Source: CALODP01 sp942492055
GTDB taxonomy: Bacteria; Bacteroidota; Ignavibacteria; Ignavibacteriales; Melioribacteraceae
Length of the DNA: 58,828 nucleotides
Direction of reading: 5' to 3'
NCBI GenBank assembly: GCA_942492055.1
Contig: CALODP010000022.1
Span: 1 to 58,828 of the forward strand
Under the pieces are notes generated by a model. It made no database searches. It was not told the origin of the DNA and saw nothing but the letters and a program-made list of their open reading frames with translations. Both the position numbers and the translations under genes were made by a program. Each line of letters starts with the position of its first letter. Positions within the stretch are counted from its first letter, which is position 1. Positions 9,295 to 17,644 of this stretch are shown here, one piece after another.

Positions 9295-10149
9295 CTATTT
9301 TTTGCCTCTCAAGAAATTCTCAAGTTCTGCGAATGATGGTCTTGAATCTGAAAAGATTGTTCTTCTGGCAATCTCACACGCAATCATAGGAGGATTTCCT
9401 TTGGCAAAAGCTACAATGGCAGCTTTAATTGTAATTAAATATCTCATGTTATGTTCAATATCGTGATGTATTTTGGCTGCCAAAGGATTCACAACACCAT
9501 ATGAAAGAAGAATACCCAAAAATGTTCCAACCAAAGCCGCTGCTACGTGATGACCAACTGCTTCAGCGCCTTCATCAATTGATCCCATTGTAATAATAAT
9601 ACCCAAAACCGCGGCAACAATACCAAGCCCAGGCATTGCGTCCCCTAGTGTCTGCACTTGAGCTGCTATTGGAGAATTTTCAACTTCATATGTATCAATT
9701 TCAGTATCAATAAGATTTTCCAATTCATGCGGAGGAACAGAACCAGTCAAAAGAATTTTCATTGTATCACAGAAAAAATCCCTTGCGAATTCATTATGCA
9801 AGAATTTCTTATTTGCAGAAAATATGCTACTCTCTTCCGGTTTTTCCACATGAGACTCAATAGATAAAAGTCCGTCTCTTTGAGCTACCAAAAAGAGATC
9901 ATTAAACGATTTCAACAAATCCAAGTAATCTTGTTTAGAGCTCTCGTGCGAGCCGAATACTCCGATTATAGAAGAAATGATTTTTTTTATCAACGCCATT
10001 GGAGAAGCAATCAATACACTTCCACCTGCTGCACCGAGAATAATAATAAACTCGGACCATTGAAGCAATACTCCCAAGCTACCACCGGCAATCATAAAAC
10101 CGGTAAGTACTGAACCAATAACGACTACTATTCCGACAATTACTAACAT
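9295..10149 (-). CDS. motA: Flagellar stator protein MotA (pair 1)
   Basis: MotA forms the ring around MotB that turns the rotor. At 284 residues it is close to the 295-residue E. coli type. Four membrane segments are visible: two at the N-terminus (LVIVGIVVVIGSVLTGFMIA and the next hydrophobic run) and two near 180-230, around PGLGIVAAVLGIIITMGSID and AALVGTFLGILLSYGVV. The cytoplasmic loop between them is long and charged, where the rotor contact is expected. It is followed directly by motB and preceded by a REC-HPt gene 14 bp upstream. Confidence 0.93.
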   Translation of the reverse strand: MLVIVGIVVVIGSVLTGFMIAGGSLGVLLQWSEFIIILGAAGGSVLIASPMALIKKIISSIIGVFGSHESSKQDYLDLLKSFNDLFLVAQRDGLLSIESHVEKPEESSIFSANKKFLHNEFARDFFCDTMKILLTGSVPPHELENLIDTEIDTYEVENSPIAAQVQTLGDAMPGLGIVAAVLGIIITMGSIDEGAEAVGHHVAAALVGTFLGILLSYGVVNPLAAKIHHDIEHNMRYLITIKAAIVAFAKGNPPMIACEIARRTIFSDSRPSFAELENFLRGKK

Positions 10150-10163
10150 TTATTCCAGATTAC

Positions 10164-10880
10164 CTACTTTTGAAAATTTTGTTCCATTTCGTTAACTATT
10201 TTGAAGATATGGTTAAACTTATCTTCGACATAAATCCAATCTACTTTAGCCTCGGATAATCTTTCATGTATATCTGCGCTTATTTCCGTAAGATTAGGAT
10301 ACCCGATCGCCGATCCGGTTCCTTTTAATTCGTGAGCAAATGCTCTTAGACGCTCGACATTCTTTCTAACAAGAGCATCTCTTATTACTCTTCCTTTGGA
10401 AGGAAAACTTTTCAAAAAGAAATTTTGCAACTGGGCTATTAATTCCTTGTTATCTTCATCGCTAATGATGTTTTTTTTCTTTGCGTTTTGTAAAAACTCT
10501 TCTCCAAGAACTTCATTAACATTTCGAATAATGATAGTTTTTTTCAATGGTTTCGAAATCACTCTTTCGGCACCGGCTTCAATTGCAGCCAATACATTTG
10601 TCTTATTAGCGTTTCCGCTAATAACAATAACAGGAATATCCTTCAGCTCATCCATTACTTTTATGACCTGAAGCATCTTTAAACCATTTAGATTAGGCAT
10701 TAGTAAGTCAAGAAAAATCACCCTTGGCTTATGTTTTATTGCCTTTTGAATCCCTTCGAGTCCATCATTACAAGTTACAACTTGGAATTTGTAATCTTCG
10801 AAGAAATTCTTTAATGAATGTCTTATTATGTCTGAGTCGTCGACAATTAGGACACAACCATTTTGTTCTGTAAGCCCCAT
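10164..10880 (-). CDS. Receiver-HPt phosphorelay protein
   Basis: 238 residues with two parts. An N-terminal receiver (10-125) carries DDSD, phospho-Asp58 in VIFLDLLMPNLNG, and Lys in VISKPLKK. A C-terminal HPt domain (about 140-235) carries His183 in RLRAFAHELKGTGSAIGY, the usual H-x-L-K-G signature. Such a protein can both receive phosphate and pass it on, so it fits as an intermediate in a phosphorelay with the PAS kinase and the single receivers of this run. It sits between csrA (8 bp) and motA (14 bp). No DNA-binding domain is present. Confidence 0.87.
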   Translation of the reverse strand: MGLTEQNGCVLIVDDSDIIRHSLKNFFEDYKFQVVTCNDGLEGIQKAIKHKPRVIFLDLLMPNLNGLKMLQVIKVMDELKDIPVIVISGNANKTNVLAAIEAGAERVISKPLKKTIIIRNVNEVLGEEFLQNAKKKNIISDEDNKELIAQLQNFFLKSFPSKGRVIRDALVRKNVERLRAFAHELKGTGSAIGYPNLTEISADIHERLSEAKVDWIYVEDKFNHIFKIVNEMEQNFQK

Positions 10881-10888
10881 TCTTTATG

Positions 10889-11134
10889 TTACCTAATTTT
10901 GTTGATCTTCATTTCGGAAAGATTCTTGACAACTTTCTTTCTTTGACTACTTTGCTTGGATGCAACCATTAAATTTTCTTTTACTTTCTCGAATATTTCC
11001 CCTCTGTAGATCGAAACATCTTTTGGTGCGGATATACCAATTTTCACTTGATTATCCGATATCCCGAGAATCTTTACGGTTATCTCCGAATTTATTTTTA
11101 TTTCTTCGTCTATTTTTCTCTTAAGAATTAACAT
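10889..11134 (-). CDS. csrA: Carbon storage regulator CsrA
   Basis: RNA-binding dimer that represses translation by covering GGA motifs near ribosome sites; it controls flagellin synthesis in many bacteria. The 81 residues start with the family signature MLILKRKIDEEI, then ITVKILGISDNQVKIGISAP and VSIYRGEIFEKV. The C-terminus is about 15-20 residues longer than E. coli CsrA (61) and basic. It is preceded by a strong GGAGGGG leader. fliW, its protein antagonist, lies immediately upstream, the common FliW-CsrA arrangement. Confidence 0.95.
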   Translation of the reverse strand: MLILKRKIDEEIKINSEITVKILGISDNQVKIGISAPKDVSIYRGEIFEKVKENLMVASKQSSQRKKVVKNLSEMKINKIR

Positions 11135-11149
11135 CAGGCCCCTCCATGG

Positions 11150-11530
11150 TTACGCGACGAAAAGATTATAATTTACGGAATATTTTTCTTTGTCTAGAAT
11201 CTTTTGGAAACCGGTTTTCGTATCCTGATTAATATAAAGAGGAGCTTTCATATTAATCGTAATTTTGGCAGGATCCGAATTAAGGGTTACAACTCCAAAT
11301 GACTCATGGTTCTCTTCTTTGGGATAGTTATCTTCCAATACTTCCATCCCGAAAAGGGGGAATGCTATTTCTGGCTCATCAATAGAATTAAGCCAATAAA
11401 ATAGTTCGTCATCAAATTTAAGAAGAAGATACTTTTTCAGGTTTTCAAACCCAAAAAGTCCGTCTTCTATTGTGATAACTTTTTCTTGCCCGAATTCAAT
11501 CTCACCGAACTGTGTTGTTTGTATCTTCAT
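11150..11530 (-). CDS. fliW: Flagellar assembly factor FliW (CsrA antagonist)
   Basis: FliW binds CsrA or flagellin and thereby couples flagellin level to its translation. The 126 residues are a little shorter than the usual 140-150. They show the family features IEFGQEKVITIEDGLFGFEN, a central FYWLNSIDEPEIAFPLF, and the final strand KYSVNYNLFVA. It ends 15 bp before csrA and begins 6 bp after motB of pair 2. The target flagellin gene is not in the window. Confidence 0.93.
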   Translation of the reverse strand: MKIQTTQFGEIEFGQEKVITIEDGLFGFENLKKYLLLKFDDELFYWLNSIDEPEIAFPLFGMEVLEDNYPKEENHESFGVVTLNSDPAKITINMKAPLYINQDTKTGFQKILDKEKYSVNYNLFVA

Positions 11531-11536
11531 GGCGAC

Positions 11537-12355
11537 TCAGTTATTTATTATTACAATATCAACTCTTCTGTTATGTGCCCTTCCATCCAATGATTCATTA
11601 TCGTCAATCGGTTTATATTCAGAATATCCGACAATAGAAACCTTGTCCGGAGAAAGGCCTTCGTCTTTAATCAAAAAGTAGGCTGTATTTAAAGCCCTGG
11701 CAACCGAAAGATGCCAATTAGAAGGATAATACGAAGTATTAATTTGCACATTATCTGTGTGCCCTTCTATTCTTATATCATTCGGTAGTTGCCTTATAAT
11801 AGACGCAAGATTACTCAAAACTTCTCTAGATTCAAAACTTAGCTCGGCTCTTCCGGAAGGGAATAGAATATCATCCAGAATTCTAATGATCACTCCCCTC
11901 TCATTCTCTTCGAGACTAACAGATCTGCCGTAATCATGCTGAATTATCAATTCTCCGAGATCTCTTTTCAGCTTATCAATGGGTGTTTGGATAACATCGT
12001 TGGAGAGGTTCACTACTGCGCCTCCAACATTATTTGTACTCCCAAAAACATTTCCCATCGCGGACATCATCTGCTCATACTTTTCCAAATCTATCTTGGA
12101 AATAGCATATAATATAATAAATAAACCTAGTAATAGCGTAATTAAATCGGCATAAGTTATTAAATATCTATCTTCTCCACCCGATTCCGCTTCAAACGGT
12201 TCATCATTATTTAGAAATCGAGAATTTCGGCCTGATCTCTTTGAGGAAGCATGCTTATCAGCTTTGCTTTCAGTACGGAAGGAATTTCCCCGTTCAGCAA
12301 CGCCAAAGTTCCCTCCAGCGAAATCTCCATCATATGTTTTTCTTCTAAATGACAT
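11537..12355 (-). CDS. motB: Flagellar stator protein MotB (pair 2)
   Basis: 272 residues from the first available ATG. The membrane helix is RYLITYADLITLLLGLFIIL with ion-binding Asp70, then an OmpA-like domain (IRIEGHTDNVQINTSY, then WHLSVARALNTAYFLI). The helix resembles the MotS/MotB group of Bacillus more than E. coli MotB. The first 48 codons overlap motA in another frame by 145 bp, an unusual length. No ATG, GTG or TTG in this frame lies closer to the helix, so either the overlap is real or a non-standard start is used. The N-terminal extension is Arg/Ser-rich and looks like a by-product of the overlap. Confidence 0.88.
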   Translation of the reverse strand: MSFRRKTYDGDFAGGNFGVAERGNSFRTESKADKHASSKRSGRNSRFLNNDEPFEAESGGEDRYLITYADLITLLLGLFIILYAISKIDLEKYEQMMSAMGNVFGSTNNVGGAVVNLSNDVIQTPIDKLKRDLGELIIQHDYGRSVSLEENERGVIIRILDDILFPSGRAELSFESREVLSNLASIIRQLPNDIRIEGHTDNVQINTSYYPSNWHLSVARALNTAYFLIKDEGLSPDKVSIVGYSEYKPIDDNESLDGRAHNRRVDIVIINN

Positions 12356-12990
12356 TTTTTTAATTTATCACTAATTGGCAACCATAATAAATTTGCGCTT
12401 AATACACCCCATAGTGTTGCAATAAACGCCGTAGCAATGCTTTTGATGAGCATATTTGGATCAGATCCTGCATTGGCTAAGGTCATAATCAACGCCATTA
12501 CTGTCCCCAATATTCCCATTGTTGGGGCATATCCACCCATTTTGGAAAATATAAAAGCATTAGAAAAATGCCTTTCCTTCATCGCCCTTATCTCAAGCAT
12601 CGCAATATTTTCTATTGTTTCTTCTTCCGTACCATCTATTACAAATCTGACAAGCTTTCTTGAAAACAGATAATCGAATTCGTGTAATCGTTTTTCCAAA
12701 GAAAGCAACCCGTCTCTCCTGGCTTGAATCGAAAATTCAAAATAATCGTTGATCAGTTTTTTATAATCATATTTCTTGGGGAAATAGGCAACTTTCATCA
12801 AGTTTCCAATCCCTTTAAACTGACTAAAACCAAAACCGATAATCGTGGCGGCAAAAGTACCTCCGAAAACTATAATTATCGGAGGAAGAAGAAACAGAGC
12901 CTTTAACGATCCGCCTTCGAGCAAGAAAGATCCGAAAATTGCGATTATTCCAAGAAAAAGGCCAATAATCGACCCAGAAGTCTTTCTCAT
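12211..12990 (-). CDS. motA: Flagellar stator protein MotA (pair 2)
   Basis: 259 residues, the shorter MotA type (compare about 270 in Bacillus). Membrane segments are at the N-terminus (SIIGLFLGIIAIFGSFLLEG, then FLLPPIIIVFGGTFAATIIG) and at 150-210 (GYAPTMGILGTVMALIMTLA and ATAFIATLWGVLSANLLWLP). The proline of APTMGILG matches the functional Pro of MotA. The C-terminal cytoplasmic helix reads EGTLALLNGEIPSVLKAKLI. The ATG overlaps the flgL stop by 4 bp. This is a second stator set, distinct from the pair at 8518-10149. Confidence 0.92.
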   Translation of the reverse strand: MRKTSGSIIGLFLGIIAIFGSFLLEGGSLKALFLLPPIIIVFGGTFAATIIGFGFSQFKGIGNLMKVAYFPKKYDYKKLINDYFEFSIQARRDGLLSLEKRLHEFDYLFSRKLVRFVIDGTEEETIENIAMLEIRAMKERHFSNAFIFSKMGGYAPTMGILGTVMALIMTLANAGSDPNMLIKSIATAFIATLWGVLSANLLWLPISDKLKKCHLEEKHMMEISLEGTLALLNGEIPSVLKAKLISMLPQRDQAEILDF

Positions 12991-13880
12991 ATAAAATCCA
13001 TTAATGTTTTGGGAAGAATCATCGCCGACATTTTGTAGGAAAGATTAAGTAAATAATCTTGATGCTGTAATTCCATAATAGTAGCTGCAACATCAACTCC
13101 GTTTTCCTTTGCGGCCAATTCTTCTAGAGTAACCATTTGATTATTCAATACTTCTTCAACATCATCCAACTTTTTGGATACATTCCCTATTTCAGATGTT
13201 TTATTCAATAAGTGCTTGCTAAAGTCTTGTATTGAATTAACTGTTGCCTCATCCGGTCTTATTCCGCTACGTAAATCATCTCTCACTTTTCGAAGGGTAT
13301 TAAAGATATCCGTACCGTCAATATTTCCGAAGAGTTCATCACCTGTAATATTTATTTTCTGTTTTATGTTTTTCGATATTAAAATTTTATGTTCACCGGC
13401 TGTATCGCCAACCTTTTGTTCAATATTCGTTTCCGCAGCATCATAGCCAAACGGTTGTCCCTCATGATCTGTACCGGCAAAGAGATACTTCCCGTTATAC
13501 TCAACATTAGCTGCCTCTAAAATCATTGTCAGGGAAGCATCTATCTCATCAGCAAATCTATCGAGGTTCTCATCGTTCACAGAATTATTAAGACCGGTTA
13601 AGCTGGTCAATACCTTTGTTATCTCATTATGAATTGTTTCCATTGAACCTATAGTCTCTTCAACAAATGCCCGACTATTGGAAATATTCGATTTGAATGT
13701 GTTTGTTTGCTGAATACTGTTATTTACCCTCAACAATTTGGAAGTCCCTGCCGGAGAATCGGAAGGACGATTAATTTTTGACTGGGTAGCTGCTTGCACA
13801 CGCAATTTTTCCAATTGCTCCTTAGCATTATTTAATGTGTGCAAGTAATTATTACTTAATATGGAATCAGAAATTCTCAT
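12987..13880 (-). CDS. flgL: Hook-filament junction protein FlgL (HAP3)
   Basis: FlgL joins hook to filament together with FlgK. The 297 residues match the usual size (about 300). The flagellin-like N-terminal helix is visible: MRISDSILSNNYLHTLNNAK, then INRPSDSPAGTSKLLRVNNS. A central segment has YNGKYLFAGTDHEGQPFGYD, typical of FlgL and flagellins, and the C-terminal helix closes ELQHQDYLLNLSYKMSAMIL. It begins 6 bp after flgK and ends overlapping motA of pair 2. Confidence 0.95.
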   Translation of the reverse strand: MRISDSILSNNYLHTLNNAKEQLEKLRVQAATQSKINRPSDSPAGTSKLLRVNNSIQQTNTFKSNISNSRAFVEETIGSMETIHNEITKVLTSLTGLNNSVNDENLDRFADEIDASLTMILEAANVEYNGKYLFAGTDHEGQPFGYDAAETNIEQKVGDTAGEHKILISKNIKQKINITGDELFGNIDGTDIFNTLRKVRDDLRSGIRPDEATVNSIQDFSKHLLNKTSEIGNVSKKLDDVEEVLNNQMVTLEELAAKENGVDVAATIMELQHQDYLLNLSYKMSAMILPKTLMDFI

Positions 13881-13886
13881 GACATT

Positions 13887-15245
13887 TTATATTATATTCA
13901 AAACTGTTTGCAACATTTCATCTGCAATCGCTATTAATTTTGCCGATGCATCATATGATCTTTGGAACCGAATAACGTTGATCATTTCTTCATCAACCGA
14001 AACTCCGGATTCGGAGGATCTTTGAGTTTCCAATTGAAGACTAACTATTTCCTGTGACTTAACTAAACTATCTTGGTTTTGTTTATCATTCCCGATACTA
14101 CTAATCATCATCGAGTATTTTTCGTTTATCGTTGATCCGTCCATTACCTTTTCATTATTCAAATTTGCTAACTGGGTAGCAATATCTCCGTTTCCTGATG
14201 TTTGATCGGCAGATACGGAAATCTTTTCGGGATCATCTAATATCTCATCATTAATCGCCAGAACACCGTTTGAGTAATCTGAGAAAAAGTTTATTCCCGT
14301 CACCGGAGGATCATCCAGCGAATACCCACTGGAATGGATAGAGTTAGTTGAATCCATCAGTTGTTGTACAACTGCGTCAAGTTCCTCTTTGTATTTAGGT
14401 ATCTCATCTCCGTAAACTTTTGCCAATCCGGCCATTTCTCCACCGGTTAATTTCGCCTTAACATCTCCGGTAGTAGATACAATACTGAGTTCGTTATCAT
14501 TCGCTTCAACTCTAAATTCGGTGAAGTTTGCGGCATCAGCGGCAAATACGCCACCAATTGACACATTAGCGCCACCGTTATTATCGTATGTAACTTTGAT
14601 ATTAGCTAGTTTGCTCAATTTTTCAATAGCTTCGTCACGTTTATCCATCAGATCATTCGGAGTATTACCAATAGCATAATCTTCGATAACTTCTCTGTTC
14701 AGATCTCTTACTTCCTTTAAAAGTCCATTTAACTCATCAACCTTATCATTGAAGTTATGAAACATATCTGATCTAATCAGATCCAAATCTTCATGAACAC
14801 TTTGCACTTTTGAACTGAGATTTTTCGCGGCCAACACTACATTGTTTCTTAGAGGAGTAGAGTTAGGGGTCTCAGCAAGTTGACTCCAAGAATTAAAGAA
14901 TGATGTCATTAAATTAGACAATCCCAAATCAGAAGGCTCCGAAAAAACTTGCTCAACTTGTCCAAGCAATTCCGATTGAGTTTTGTAATAATTCAAGTTT
15001 TGGTTGTTACTCAAAATCTGTGTTTGAGTTAAATCATCCTTTATTCTTATAATATCGTCAATCTTCATACCTGTACCCCAGGTTATTCCACCGTATTGTT
15101 CCGGACGCTCGGTCGAAATAACTGCGCGCTGTCTCGAATAATTGGGATTACCGGCATTTGCGATATTATGAGAGCTTACATCAAGCGCTTGCTGATAAGC
15201 CATCATGCTTCTTCGGGATATGTCGAATATTCTACTAATTCCCAT
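13887..15245 (-). CDS. flgK: Hook-associated protein FlgK (HAP1)
   Basis: First junction protein after the hook. 452 residues, shorter than Salmonella FlgK (553), so the variable middle domain is reduced. The rod/hook N-terminal motif appears as ALDVSSHNIANAGNPNYSRQ, followed by the FlgK-type PSDLGLSNLMTSFFNSWSQL and TPLRNNVVLAAKNL. The C-terminal helix carries SVDEEMINVIRFQRSYDASA, the standard end. The start overlaps the FlgN-like stop by one base. Confidence 0.95.
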   Translation of the reverse strand: MGISRIFDISRRSMMAYQQALDVSSHNIANAGNPNYSRQRAVISTERPEQYGGITWGTGMKIDDIIRIKDDLTQTQILSNNQNLNYYKTQSELLGQVEQVFSEPSDLGLSNLMTSFFNSWSQLAETPNSTPLRNNVVLAAKNLSSKVQSVHEDLDLIRSDMFHNFNDKVDELNGLLKEVRDLNREVIEDYAIGNTPNDLMDKRDEAIEKLSKLANIKVTYDNNGGANVSIGGVFAADAANFTEFRVEANDNELSIVSTTGDVKAKLTGGEMAGLAKVYGDEIPKYKEELDAVVQQLMDSTNSIHSSGYSLDDPPVTGINFFSDYSNGVLAINDEILDDPEKISVSADQTSGNGDIATQLANLNNEKVMDGSTINEKYSMMISSIGNDKQNQDSLVKSQEIVSLQLETQRSSESGVSVDEEMINVIRFQRSYDASAKLIAIADEMLQTVLNII

Positions 15246-15709
15246 CAGGCTTTCCTGTCTAAAAGTGCGTGATTTTTATTCTGTGTTACAATTGCTATTG
15301 TGTTCTTTATTAATGAGCTTGCTTGCTGAATCAAAAATCTATTCTGCTTATTTAGCTCGTTTATTTCCAATACTTTGCTTTTTATTTCTGCTCTTGAAAT
15401 TTCAATTCTTTCCAATACATTATCAGATAATCTGCTTTCTATTTTCGCTATCAAAGAGTCAAGAGATGAATCAACCGGAGCGATTCCTAATCCTTCTTTG
15501 TATATTTTCTCTATTACCTTAATTCTTTTCTCTTCTTGAACACTAATTGCGCTCAATACTTTTTCTTCATCGGAATTAGCTTTGTCGATCAATTCATAAT
15601 TATTCTTTACCAACCCGGTTTGCTTTTCCTTAGCAGCGCTGATCAGCATTTCCATATTTTTGCTTTGATCTTCAAGAGATTTCAACAATTCGGTTATCAT
15701 ATTATTCAC
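15245..15709 (-). CDS. flgN: FlgN-like export chaperone for FlgK/FlgL
   Basis: 154 residues, all helical and polar, with an N-terminal coiled-coil pair (LLKSLEDQSKNMEMLISAAK and following) and a C-terminal helix rich in Asn/Gln. Sequence identity to known FlgN is hard to judge by eye. Length, composition and position directly before flgK and flgL make the chaperone role likely. It overlaps the flgJ stop by 8 bp and the flgK start by one base, indicating tight co-translation. Confidence 0.7.
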   Translation of the reverse strand: MNNMITELLKSLEDQSKNMEMLISAAKEKQTGLVKNNYELIDKANSDEEKVLSAISVQEEKRIKVIEKIYKEGLGIAPVDSSLDSLIAKIESRLSDNVLERIEISRAEIKSKVLEINELNKQNRFLIQQASSLIKNTIAIVTQNKNHALLDRKA

Positions 15710-16526
15710 CTAGGTATTTAAGATACCCTTTTACTCTATTGATGTAATTTTTTGTCTCTTCGAAAGGAGGAATTCCTCCGTGTTTCTCTACATTTCCAGG
15801 TCCGGCGTTATATGCCGCAAGCGCTAAATCCATGTCCCCCTCATATTGTCGAAACATTTTGGACAAATATTTAGTCCCTCCGAAAATATTTTCTGCCGGG
15901 TTCCATACATTTCTAACACCCATGTCTTTTGCCGTTCCATCCATTAACTGCATCAATCCTTTTGCTTTGGCCGATGACACAGCATCATGTTTAGCTGCTG
16001 ATTCCGTTAATATCACAGACTTAATTATATTTGTATCAATTCCAAAAGATTCCGATGCCTTTTTGATTATATCATCATACTTTTGTAATCTGTTCATTGA
16101 AGCTTTGCTTGGTGAAAGAACAGAAGCTACATTAGTATTCTCTTTAGCCGGTTCTGTTTTTATTCTTCTTACCGGATTATATCCCATCTCTTCCTTCAAC
16201 TTTTGCATATCAAGCTCTTCGCCGGTCAATTTTCTGTAGAGATGCTCGGCGATTCCGTAACTATTCTGCTCTGTCATGAAAGAAGCAATTTTATCTTCAA
16301 AAATTGAGTTGAACATATCTCCACCAAAACCACCATCTCCCATCAGACCGTTAGTGGTTTTCGACATGCTTTTCAACATCATCGAAGTAAGCAAACTTTC
16401 GAATTCTTTCGCCGCCTTGGCAACTTTGAAATTCCTCTTTACATCAGGATTAACTTCCTGAATTTTCGGAGTTTGTGTAAAGTGCTTATTCGAATTCGTT
16501 ATTTTCAGATCTATTGCGCCACTCAT
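15702..16526 (-). CDS. flgJ: FlgJ-type rod-binding protein fused to lytic transglycosylase
   Basis: 274 residues, two domains. Residues about 35-105 are the rod-binding domain (KAAKEFESLLTSMMLKSMSK, then GGFGGDMFNSIFEDKIA). Residues about 150-272 are an SLT-type lytic transglycosylase: catalytic Glu175 in VILTESAAKHDAV, then AKGLMQLMDGTA and LALAAYNAGPGNVEKHGG. It would cap the growing rod and open peptidoglycan in the periplasm. Enterobacterial FlgJ instead carries a glucosaminidase domain, so the fused enzyme differs. The usual MQLMP proline is Asp here. No cleavable signal peptide, as expected for export through the flagellar apparatus. Confidence 0.9.
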   Translation of the reverse strand: MSGAIDLKITNSNKHFTQTPKIQEVNPDVKRNFKVAKAAKEFESLLTSMMLKSMSKTTNGLMGDGGFGGDMFNSIFEDKIASFMTEQNSYGIAEHLYRKLTGEELDMQKLKEEMGYNPVRRIKTEPAKENTNVASVLSPSKASMNRLQKYDDIIKKASESFGIDTNIIKSVILTESAAKHDAVSSAKAKGLMQLMDGTAKDMGVRNVWNPAENIFGGTKYLSKMFRQYEGDMDLALAAYNAGPGNVEKHGGIPPFEETKNYINRVKGYLKYLGE

Positions 16527-16539
16527 AATAAAATCTTCG

Positions 16540-17637
16540 TTAGATAATTATCAATTCCGCTACTAATGCTCCTGCTTCCTTAATCGCTTGAAATATTGCG
16601 ATTATATCCTGCGGAGATACTTTCAGAGAATTCAATGCCGCTGCAACTTCCTGTACATTCGAGGCTCCTTGAAGCGCAATTGCGTTGCTCGAGTCTCTCT
16701 CTGCGTAAGGTACCATATTGTTAAAAACTGTTGTTGTTCCGTTACTAAAAGCATTGGGCTGTGATACGATCGGAAATGATCTGATCTTTATGTTTAAGCC
16801 TCCATGCGAAATAGTAACGGGCTGAATTCTTACATTTGTTCCGGCAACTACAGTACCGGTCCTTTCATTTAGCACAACTTTTGCAACATAATCCGGTTGT
16901 ACGGTTAACCCTTCCAATTCGGCTAAGAAACTTATAATATTGTTTTGCCTATCCGAAGGAATATTTACTTTGATTTCGGAAGCGTCTACTGCTTGTGCCA
17001 ATTCGGATCCAAAATTATTATTTATGGCAACACTCACATTATTTGCCGTAGTAATGTCAGGATTTTTCAGAAAAACACTTATTCCTTCAGAAAAATCATT
17101 TTCACCGGAAATTTTTTGCTTAATATTTCCACCTCGCGGTACACGCCCTGTAAGGGAATGGTTACGAGCAATTCTATTTCCTGTAGGTGTTGTCAGATCA
17201 TAACCTCCGCCGATGGAAACCGGCCCTTGAGCAAAAGCATACACATTGCCGTCCATTCCCAAAAGAGGAGTCATTAAAAGATTTCCTCCTTGCAAACTCT
17301 TTGCGTCACCCAGGGAAGATACATTTACGTCGAATTTTGATCCTGGCTTCAAATATGAGTTTAACGAGGCGGTAACCATTACTGCCGCAACATTTTTTGT
17401 TTTCAAATTTGCTTGCGGAACAGTTATACCAAAACGTTTCAACATACTAGTTACCGACTGAACAGTGAATGATGAACGATGGCTATCCCCGGTTCCGGCC
17501 AACCCAACTATCAATCCGTATCCGATTACTTCTTTTGAGTCATCTCCCTGCAAATAGGCGATATCTTTTATTCTCTGCCCAAAGAGAAACGAAGAAACAA
17601 ATAACATTATTATGCTAAAGTGAATTAACCTTTTCAT
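16540..17637 (-). CDS. flgI: Flagellar P-ring protein FlgI
   Basis: P-ring subunit around the rod at the peptidoglycan. 365 residues, the same length as Salmonella FlgI. A Sec signal peptide (MKRLIHFSIIMLFVSSFLFG) precedes RIKDIAYLQGDDSKEVIGYG and GLIVGLAGTGDS, the FlgI hallmark. ILNERTG-like VVLNERTGTVVAGTNVRI and the C-terminal LNSLKVSPQDIIAIFQAIKE are also typical. It lies 8 bp after flgH. Its presence shows a diderm-type flagellum. Confidence 0.96.
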   Translation of the reverse strand: MKRLIHFSIIMLFVSSFLFGQRIKDIAYLQGDDSKEVIGYGLIVGLAGTGDSHRSSFTVQSVTSMLKRFGITVPQANLKTKNVAAVMVTASLNSYLKPGSKFDVNVSSLGDAKSLQGGNLLMTPLLGMDGNVYAFAQGPVSIGGGYDLTTPTGNRIARNHSLTGRVPRGGNIKQKISGENDFSEGISVFLKNPDITTANNVSVAINNNFGSELAQAVDASEIKVNIPSDRQNNIISFLAELEGLTVQPDYVAKVVLNERTGTVVAGTNVRIQPVTISHGGLNIKIRSFPIVSQPNAFSNGTTTVFNNMVPYAERDSSNAIALQGASNVQEVAAALNSLKVSPQDIIAIFQAIKEAGALVAELIII

Positions 17638-17644
17638 AACTCAC

